12,392 nucleotides of DNA from assembly GCA_016218095.1 (NCBI GenBank), contig JACREV010000153.1:1-12392 (forward strand), read 5' to 3'. The notes beneath the pieces are model-generated. The model was given only the letters and a program-made list of their open reading frames with translations, did not search any database and was not told the origin of the DNA. This stretch comes from Deltaproteobacteria bacterium (GTDB lineage: Bacteria; Desulfobacterota; GWC2-55-46). Of the stretch, positions 1 to 4,547 are shown piece by piece. Position 1 is the stretch's first letter; each line of letters opens with the position of its first letter. The translations under genes and the position numbers were made by a program.

Positions 1-125
1 GCGTCAGCAAGAAGGTCGATTATGTCGTTGCCGGCGTTGAGCCGGGGTCGAAGTACGAGAAGGCGAAAAAGATGGGGTTAAAGATAATAGATGAGGAGGA
101 GTTCAAGGGGATGGTGGGGAGGTAG
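1..125 (+). CDS. ligA: NAD-dependent DNA ligase, C-terminal BRCT end (partial)
   Basis: Frame 3-125 is open from the window edge to TAG and encodes the last 40 residues of a protein. The visible segment contains SKKVDYVVAGVEPGSKYEKA followed by a KKMGLKIIDEEEF stretch. This is the typical end of the BRCT domain of bacterial NAD-dependent DNA ligase: SKKTDYVVAGxxPGSK, then Lys/Ala-rich, then the ILDEEEF helix. LigA seals nicks during replication and repair using NAD+ in the cytoplasm, and its BRCT domain helps DNA binding. The catalytic adenylation and OB domains lie upstream, outside the window. Another BRCT protein is possible, but the AGxxPGSKxxKA signature and the stop shortly after DEEEF favour LigA. 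Confidence 0.85.
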   Translation, partial: VSKKVDYVVAGVEPGSKYEKAKKMGLKIIDEEEFKGMVGR

Positions 126-154
126 AATGAGGGCTGGTCACTTTCGCCTATGCC

Positions 155-227
155 GTCATTCCCGAGGTCTTAATCGGGAATCCAGTGATCTTTAAAGGCT
201 CTGGATCCCCGCTTTCGCGGGAATGAC
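155..227. repeat. REP/BIME-like palindromic repeat pair
   Basis: Two related arms face each other. Arm 155-185 begins GTCATTCCCG and ends CGGGAATCCAG. Arm 201-227 reads CTGGATCCCCGCTTTCGCGG and ends in GAATGAC, so its reverse complement starts with the same GTCATTCCCG. Fifteen bases separate them. The 201-227 arm folds by itself: on the minus strand it is CCCGC-GAAA-GCGGG, a GNRA-loop hairpin. A near-identical copy of it lies at 531-557 beyond the GIY-YIG gene. The arrangement is that of REP/BIME extragenic palindromes, and the element may also end transcripts from either side. Confidence 0.75.
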
Positions 228-234
228 TTACAGT

Positions 235-519
235 TCACGCAAGGTCCTCATACAGGTCCCGCCAATCGGGGTTTCCCTCCTCTATCAATTCTATCTTCCA
301 GGCCCTCTTCCATTTTTTTAACCTTTTTTCCCGCTGAATAGCCGATTCTATGTCGTCGAATTGCTCAAAATGAACCAGATTATGCACCGCATACTTCCTG
401 GTAAAACCTTCGATAAGATTATCTTTATGTTCGTAAACGCGTCTTATGATGTCATTGGTAACGCCAATATAAAGCGTGCCGATTCGTCCGCTTGCAAGGA
501 TATAGACATAATAGTTCAT
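235..519 (-). CDS. small GIY-YIG nuclease family protein
   Basis: About 94 residues from ATG at 519. ATG at 522 and GTG at 531 are in-frame alternatives, but the GTG lies inside the neighbouring repeat. The product begins MNYYVYILAS (the GIY strand), followed by LYIGVT (the YIG strand), the IIRRVYEHK helix with the conserved Arg, and a C-terminal AIQREKRLKKWKRAWK helix carrying the expected catalytic Glu. It ends near NPDWRDLY. This is the full length of the stand-alone UPF0213/YhbQ-type GIY-YIG domain, which cuts DNA with one metal ion. No extra DNA-binding domain is present. The Shine-Dalgarno signal is weak. The gene is boxed in: its stop lies 7 bases from one repeat (201-227) and its start about 12 bases from a direct copy (531-557). 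The cellular substrate is unknown. Confidence 0.85.
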   Translation of the reverse strand: MNYYVYILASGRIGTLYIGVTNDIIRRVYEHKDNLIEGFTRKYAVHNLVHFEQFDDIESAIQREKRLKKWKRAWKIELIEEGNPDWRDLYEDLA

Positions 520-530
520 CATTAAAGACA

Positions 531-557
531 CTGGATCCCCGCTTGCGCGGGAATGAC
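531..557. repeat. REP-like palindrome, direct copy of 201-227
   Basis: The element starts CTGGATCCCCGCTTGCGCGG and ends GAATGAC. It matches 201-227 at 26 of 27 positions in the same orientation; the only change is T to G in the loop. On the minus strand it folds as CCCGC-GCAA-GCGGG, again with a GNRA tetraloop. It lies 7 bases past the stop of the SnoaL-like gene, so it may serve as the 3' end hairpin of that operon. There is no T tract of the usual terminator kind. Confidence 0.7.
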
Positions 558-564
558 AATTAGA

Positions 565-951
565 CTACCCCGGATACGGCGAGAACTGGTCGGCGACGGC
601 CCACCATCTGCCAGCCTCCTTTACAAAGACGAACATGTCCCGTCCGCCTATCTCCATGGTCCGGCCGTTTGATTCGAAGGCGATGTCGAAATAATACGTG
701 ACCACGGCGGTATCGCCGTGCATGTCTATCCTCGGGTCGGTCTCTTTCCATCTCGTTATCTTGACCGAGTCGGCAAAGGCCGCCCATGACGCCACGCATG
801 CGTCCCTGCCCTCGAGCCGCTTCCGTTCGGTCGCGGTTATCGCCACCATGTCATTGTGAAAATAATTTGAGAGGTCCTGGGGCCTCCCCTCTGTCCATGC
901 CCGGTTCAGGGCCTTCAAGGTCTCCCAGACCTCTTTTGCTTTGTCGGTCAT
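565..951 (-). CDS. SnoaL/NTF2-like fold protein (DUF4440-type)
   Basis: The product has 128 residues. It shows the plan of the small cone-shaped NTF2/SnoaL fold: an N-terminal helical part (WETLKALNRAWTEGRPQDLSNYF), HNDMVAI, a middle helix (ACVASWAAFAD), then strands DTAVVTYYFDIAF, GRDMFVFVKEAGRWWAVADQ and the terminal FSPYPG. Such proteins bind small hydrophobic ligands or act as isomerases or hydrolases; no specific catalytic set can be named here. There is no signal peptide, so it should be cytosolic. The start is firm because GGAGG lies 4 bases upstream of ATG. It is the last gene of a three-gene operon, 11 bases after the flavin reductase-like gene, which suggests it may act on the same substrate. 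Confidence 0.8.
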   Translation of the reverse strand: MTDKAKEVWETLKALNRAWTEGRPQDLSNYFHNDMVAITATERKRLEGRDACVASWAAFADSVKITRWKETDPRIDMHGDTAVVTYYFDIAFESNGRTMEIGGRDMFVFVKEAGRWWAVADQFSPYPG

Positions 952-962
952 ATCGCCTCCGT

Positions 963-1439
963 TTACCTGTAAAACCCCTCCTTGTCGTATATAAGCGGCC
1001 TTGTCTCGGACTTTAATACATCCCCGTCCACGACCTCTCCTATTATAAGCGTATGGTCGCCTGCGTCATGGTGGGAGCGCACACGGCAGTCCATCCACGC
1101 GATGCAGTCCTTGAGTATCGGAGAGCCGGTGGCCTTGGTATCATACTCGATCCCTTCGAACTTGTCCGTCTTCCGCCCGGTCTTGAGGCCGAAGTGCTTG
1201 CCCGTCGCCTTTCCGTCCTCGCCGAGGACGTTTACGGCGAATACGCCGGATTCCAGTATCATGTCGTGGGTGAAGCGCGTTTTACCCACGGCGACGGTTA
1301 TAATGGGCGGCTCGAAAGAGGCCCGCTGGACCCATGCGGCGGTCATGGCGTTTACCCTGTCGCCTGACTTCGTGCTTATGACGAATACGCCGTTCAAGAT
1401 CCTGTTCTCGGCAGAGGATATTCCCTGTTTTACCGGCAT
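963..1439 (-). CDS. flavin reductase-like, FMN-binding domain protein
   Basis: The product has 158 residues, the usual length for a single flavin reductase-like (FMN-binding split-barrel) domain. Visible features are the N-terminal NGVFVISTKSGDRVNAMTAA segment (flavin-contacting region), PPIITVAVGKTRFTHDMI, SGVFAVNVLGED, and a closing region with HTLIIGEVVDGDV and PLIYDKEGFYR. Members reduce FMN or FAD with NAD(P)H, or carry flavin for a partner oxygenase or rubredoxin chain. The native partner cannot be read from the sequence. There is no signal peptide. AAGGAG lies 6 bases before ATG and overlaps the TAA stop of the preceding DUF3047 gene, so the two genes are translationally close. The fold call is strong; the exact reaction is not. 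Confidence 0.88.
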   Translation of the reverse strand: MPVKQGISSAENRILNGVFVISTKSGDRVNAMTAAWVQRASFEPPIITVAVGKTRFTHDMILESGVFAVNVLGEDGKATGKHFGLKTGRKTDKFEGIEYDTKATGSPILKDCIAWMDCRVRSHHDAGDHTLIIGEVVDGDVLKSETRPLIYDKEGFYR

Positions 1440-1449
1440 GGGCCGCTCC

Positions 1450-2226
1450 TTAAGGCTTCTTTTTAAGTATTATATCGTCGTAGTACCCGGTCGCGCTCTC
1501 GTTCGTGTTGTCGGTGTCGGTCATGACGACTATGCCGGTGATCCTCGGCGGCGTGTCATGGAAGTAGCGCCTGTAGTCCTCGTATATGTCCCGCTCTTCG
1601 TTCAGCCATTGCCCGGCGAGCTCCGCTCCGCTCTCGACGGCGACCATCACCACGCGGTCGGTGTAGGGGTTCTTGACCGCCTCGCCCTTCTTGAGCTTGT
1701 TCGCCCAGATGTAATTTACGGCGTTCCCCGGGGTCTTCAACCCGTAGACCGCCTCGAGGAGCTTGAACTTGAATTTATCGAAAGAGGAGGTCTTTTCCGG
1801 CTCGTACTCGAATGTCACATATACGCGAGCGGCGTAGTCGTCGCCGTCTTTCCTCGTCTCGTCGCCTTTCTTCAACACACCTTCGACCTTCCACCTCCAG
1901 GAGAGTATCTCTAAATCCCTTATCTCGTCGCCCTTGAACTCCTTGTAGACCGCCGAGGCGGCGCGCGAGCTCTCTGCCTTGAGGAACTGGTTGTCGCCGT
2001 CCCTTACGACGGTATACCGGGTCTCTTTCTTCTTTCTCGGCAAGAGGAGCTTTTTCCAGCCTGAGGGGGCGGCGTCCGGCCTCTCGGCTGAGAAATCGTC
2101 TATGAGCAGGACACCGTTGCCCGGAGGCGCGGAGAGGGCGGAGGCGGCTACAGCGACGAACAATAGGGTCGATAGAAAAACCATGCGACTCGACCTTGAG
2201 CGGCTGGAAGATGGATTAGGGGTCAT
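1450..2226 (-). CDS. DUF3047 exported protein
   Basis: About 258 residues from the ATG at 2226. A TTG at 2271 and ATGs at 2232 and 2184 are also in frame. I prefer 2226 because it leaves an Arg-containing n-region (SRSRSSR) before the hydrophobic core MVFLSTLLFVAVAASALSA, giving a complete Sec signal peptide. Starting at 2184 would lose the basic residues. The mature part runs VLLIDDFSAERPDAAPSGWK, LEILSWRWKVEG, DGDDYAARVYVTFEYE, NYIWANKL, DRVVMVAVESG, then RITGIVVMTDTDNTNESATG and YYDDIILKK. This is the DUF3047 pattern, with a jelly-roll-like beta sandwich likely. Its function is unknown; it is expected in the periplasm. It is the first gene of the operon with the flavin reductase-like and SnoaL-like genes, behind the promoter at 2287-2315. 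Confidence 0.85.
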   Translation of the reverse strand: MTPNPSSSRSRSSRMVFLSTLLFVAVAASALSAPPGNGVLLIDDFSAERPDAAPSGWKKLLLPRKKKETRYTVVRDGDNQFLKAESSRAASAVYKEFKGDEIRDLEILSWRWKVEGVLKKGDETRKDGDDYAARVYVTFEYEPEKTSSFDKFKFKLLEAVYGLKTPGNAVNYIWANKLKKGEAVKNPYTDRVVMVAVESGAELAGQWLNEERDIYEDYRRYFHDTPPRITGIVVMTDTDNTNESATGYYDDIILKKKP

Positions 2227-2286
2227 TTGCATGTCTCTGAATGAGTTGGTCGGGTCAGGTTGATAAACCAAGGCTTCGGTGGGTAG

Positions 2287-2315
2287 ATTTTATATTGAGG
2301 AATCGGTCCAGTCAA
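2287..2315 (-). promoter_or_regulatory. sigma70-type promoter of the DUF3047 operon
   Basis: Read on the minus strand, TTGACT (2315-2310) is followed 17 bases later by TAAAAT (2292-2287). An alternative -10, TATAAA (2294-2289), has a 15-base spacer. Transcription would start near 2280, about 54 bases before the preferred ATG at 2226. It is the only good promoter-like sequence I see in front of the three-gene operon. Confidence 0.55.
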
Positions 2316-2353
2316 CCCAATTCCGTTCCGGAACCGGGTCTCAAGGGGAGGGG

Positions 2354-2848
2354 TTATTTGGAGTGCCTGTCGGCGACCTTTGACGCCCCATAAGAGGAGG
2401 GCTTCGTGACGGCCGCGTACCCGGAGCCGGTCACCATGCCGACGACCTCCTTTACTATCTCACGGGTGTCTCCGTTCATGCCTACGTCGAGGTGGATCTC
2501 GACCGCGAGCTTTTTATATCCGTTCTCGTTCAGATGCTCGCGGATGACCGAGGCGAGCTCTATGGACATTGTCGTCTCGTAGAATATCCGTTGGCGGAGG
2601 TTGTCCATCTTCCGTCTCTTAAGCTTCTTGTAGAAGTACCTGCCGCCGTGGCCTACCTTGTGGATGATTATCGCGCTTACGAAGAGGGTCTCGGTGTTGA
2701 GAAAGGAGTCGGTGCCGATGATGAGGTTATAGGTATGCCCGGGGGATTCGCCGATGTAACTTATAATCGACGCGAACATCTCGCCAAAACTTAAGGGGCC
2801 CTTTGTCGGGCTTAAAAAGCCCTCGCCTATTTCCGCAGAAGGAGGCAT
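2354..2848 (-). CDS. YkuK-family RNase H-like protein (DUF458)
   Basis: The product has 164 residues from ATG at 2848. The frame is open further upstream, but conserved family sequence only begins after this Met. Motifs in order: GFLSPTKGPLSF near the N-terminus, YNLIIGTDSF with the conserved acidic Asp of the RNase H-like core, LFVSAIIIHKVGHGGRYFYK, and the terminal SSYGASKVADRHSK, the family's hallmark ending (S-x-V-A-D-R-H/Y-x-K). YkuK proteins are predicted nucleases or nucleic-acid-binding proteins of the RNase H fold; the substrate has not been settled to my knowledge. No signal peptide is seen. The bases before the ATG (AGGCGG) abut it without normal Shine-Dalgarno spacing, which fits a leaderless or near-leaderless transcript. 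It is divergently placed from the 3010-9833 cluster. Confidence 0.85.
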   Translation of the reverse strand: MPPSAEIGEGFLSPTKGPLSFGEMFASIISYIGESPGHTYNLIIGTDSFLNTETLFVSAIIIHKVGHGGRYFYKKLKRRKMDNLRQRIFYETTMSIELASVIREHLNENGYKKLAVEIHLDVGMNGDTREIVKEVVGMVTGSGYAAVTKPSSYGASKVADRHSK

Positions 2849-2854
2849 CCGCCT

Positions 2855-2883
2855 ATTGTAATACGAATGTCTTTTGAAAACAA
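2855..2883 (-). promoter_or_regulatory. predicted promoter of the YkuK-family gene
   Basis: On the minus strand, TTGTTT (2883-2878) and TACAAT (2860-2855) are separated by 17 bases. The expected transcription start, about 7 bases downstream of the -10, falls on or within a base or two of the ATG at 2848. Confidence 0.45.
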
Positions 2884-2953
2884 GGTGTTTTGAGAGGTTG
2901 AGCCGGGCGGGTAAGTTGAATTTAGTTGCATTAAAAGGGTTTTGACGATAGAA

Positions 2954-2968
2954 TGTCACCACCTGACA
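2954..2968. promoter_or_regulatory. possible operator dyad TGTCA-N5-TGACA
   Basis: A perfect 5-base inverted repeat, TGTCA CCACC TGACA, lies in the 161-base divergent space between the YkuK-family gene and the TPR/beta-barrel gene. It is centred about 49 bases before the latter's ATG. The spacing of half-sites (10 bases centre to centre) suits a dimeric regulator. The arms are short and the site occurs once, so this is weak evidence. Confidence 0.25.
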
Positions 2969-3009
2969 AGCCCTGAAATTTAAATCAACCGTTTTATGGA
3001 ACGTGTCAA

Positions 3010-4524
3010 ATGAAGAGAATACATGCGCTCTTTGCAGGTCTTTTTGCGACGTTCCTCTTCTTCAGCGCCTTCCCTGCCGCTGTATCTTCCGAGACCCTGG
3101 ACCTCAAACCCGGAATAGCCGAACTCAAAGAGGGTAACTACGAGGAGGCGGTGCAGTTCTTCTCGTCCGCGAGGAAAAAGGCCCCGGACTCGTCTCTGGC
3201 CGCCTATTACCTCGGGCTCGCTTATGTGAAGAGCGAGGACTACCGTTCGGCAAAGACACATCTTCAAGACGCCGTCACCCTTGCGCCGCGCGTCCGCGAG
3301 GCGGTAATAGAGCTCGCGGAGGTCTCGTACCAGCTCGGGGAGTACAATGAGGCGCTCTCGGCGATAGAGGTCGCGGAGAAGGAAGGCGTCGAGCCCGGGC
3401 GCGCGGCGTTCCTTAAGGGTCTTACCCTCATAAAGGTAAAAAGGCCCGATGAGGCTACAGAGGCCTTCAGGAAGGCGAAGTCGCTTGACGAGTCTCTCGG
3501 AAGCTCAGCCGACTACCAGATAGCGATCGCGTCCGTGCAGGCAGGAAGGCTCGGGGAGGCGAAGGACATTTTCAAGGACCTCGCCTCGAAAGACCCGAAC
3601 GCAGACGTCGCGGAGTCCGCCAGAGAGTACATAGACGCGATATCAAAGAGGCAGAAGGAGGAGCGGCCCCTCAAGCTCAAGGCAGGGCTCGAGTACCAGT
3701 TCGACGACAACGTCCTCCTTAAGCCCGAGGACGCCTCGGTCGCGGGGGACATAACGAATGAGTCCGACAGCGTCTTTGTCGCGTCTTTCGGCGCCGACTA
3801 TGACTTCAGGCTCTCGCTCCCCTATAGCCTCAAAGCCGGGTACTCGCTCTACGCCAACAGGCACTCATCGATCGAGACGCACGACATACAGAGCCATTCG
3901 CTCTCAGTGACCCCGGGGATGGGCGTCGGCAAGGGGCAGGCCAACCTCTACGCAGGGTACACGTATACGCTTGTAGACGAGACGAAGTACCTGCAGGCCG
4001 TGACCCTTTCCCCGACTTACACCCTCCCCATAAACGAGAGGCAGTTCGCCCAGGCCTCGGTCAAGTGGCAGGCAAAGGACTACTTGAAATACACGGCCGG
4101 CGTCGTAGCCGACGAGGACAGGGATTCACGGGACTACGGCGCGGGCGCGTCGTGGTTCTACCTCCTCTTCGGCGGCAATGGGTTCGTGAACGCCCGTTAT
4201 GATTTTAATTATGAGGACACCGACGGAGCTAACTGGACGTACTACGGCAACAGGTTCGGCGCCGGGGTCTATTACCGCTTGACCGAGAGGCTCGGCCTGA
4301 ACGTCAGCCTGGAGGAGTACCTCCAGAGCTTCACCGAGACGCACACGGTATTCGGCGTGGAAAGGGAGGACGCGACCCTCACCTTCTATACGCTCCTCAC
4401 CTATCCCCTCTACGACGATCTTGATATCAAGGCCCAGTACCTCTACATCCGGGGGGATTCGAACATTTCGATATACGATTACTCGAAGAACGTCTACGGG
4501 GTCGGGGTGGATTACAGGTTCTAA
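3010..4524 (+). CDS. TPR-containing outer-membrane beta-barrel protein (Slam-like architecture)
   Basis: The product has 504 residues. Residues 1-27 are a Sec signal peptide (MKRIHALFAGLFATFLFFSA core). Residues about 33-210 are helical TPR units, for example GIAELKEGNYEEAVQFFSSA, AAYYLGLAYVKSEDYRSAKT, VSYQLGEYNEALSAIEVAEK and ASVQAGRLGEAKDIFKDLAS. From about 222 to the end the sequence alternates polar and hydrophobic residues with many Tyr and Gly (LKAGLEYQFDDNV, LKAGYSLYAN, NLYAGYTYTLV, VGVDYRF) and ends in Phe, as outer-membrane barrels recognised by BamA do. An N-terminal periplasmic TPR plus a C-terminal barrel of about 280 residues is the layout of Slam (DUF560) surface lipoprotein exporters, but I cannot prove membership of that family. 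The Shine-Dalgarno sequence is weak. The gene starts the cluster with the FecR-domain gene, which follows 23 bases later. Confidence 0.78.
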   Translation: MKRIHALFAGLFATFLFFSAFPAAVSSETLDLKPGIAELKEGNYEEAVQFFSSARKKAPDSSLAAYYLGLAYVKSEDYRSAKTHLQDAVTLAPRVREAVIELAEVSYQLGEYNEALSAIEVAEKEGVEPGRAAFLKGLTLIKVKRPDEATEAFRKAKSLDESLGSSADYQIAIASVQAGRLGEAKDIFKDLASKDPNADVAESAREYIDAISKRQKEERPLKLKAGLEYQFDDNVLLKPEDASVAGDITNESDSVFVASFGADYDFRLSLPYSLKAGYSLYANRHSSIETHDIQSHSLSVTPGMGVGKGQANLYAGYTYTLVDETKYLQAVTLSPTYTLPINERQFAQASVKWQAKDYLKYTAGVVADEDRDSRDYGAGASWFYLLFGGNGFVNARYDFNYEDTDGANWTYYGNRFGAGVYYRLTERLGLNVSLEEYLQSFTETHTVFGVEREDATLTFYTLLTYPLYDDLDIKAQYLYIRGDSNISIYDYSKNVYGVGVDYRF

Positions 4525-4547
4525 GGTCTTCAAGGAAGAGGTCCGAC

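Noticed and set aside
982..1914. 310-residue plus-strand open frame
   Set aside because: It lies antisense across the flavin reductase-like and DUF3047 genes, which have family signatures and good ribosome-binding sites. Its translation resembles no family, as expected of an antisense frame in GC-rich DNA.
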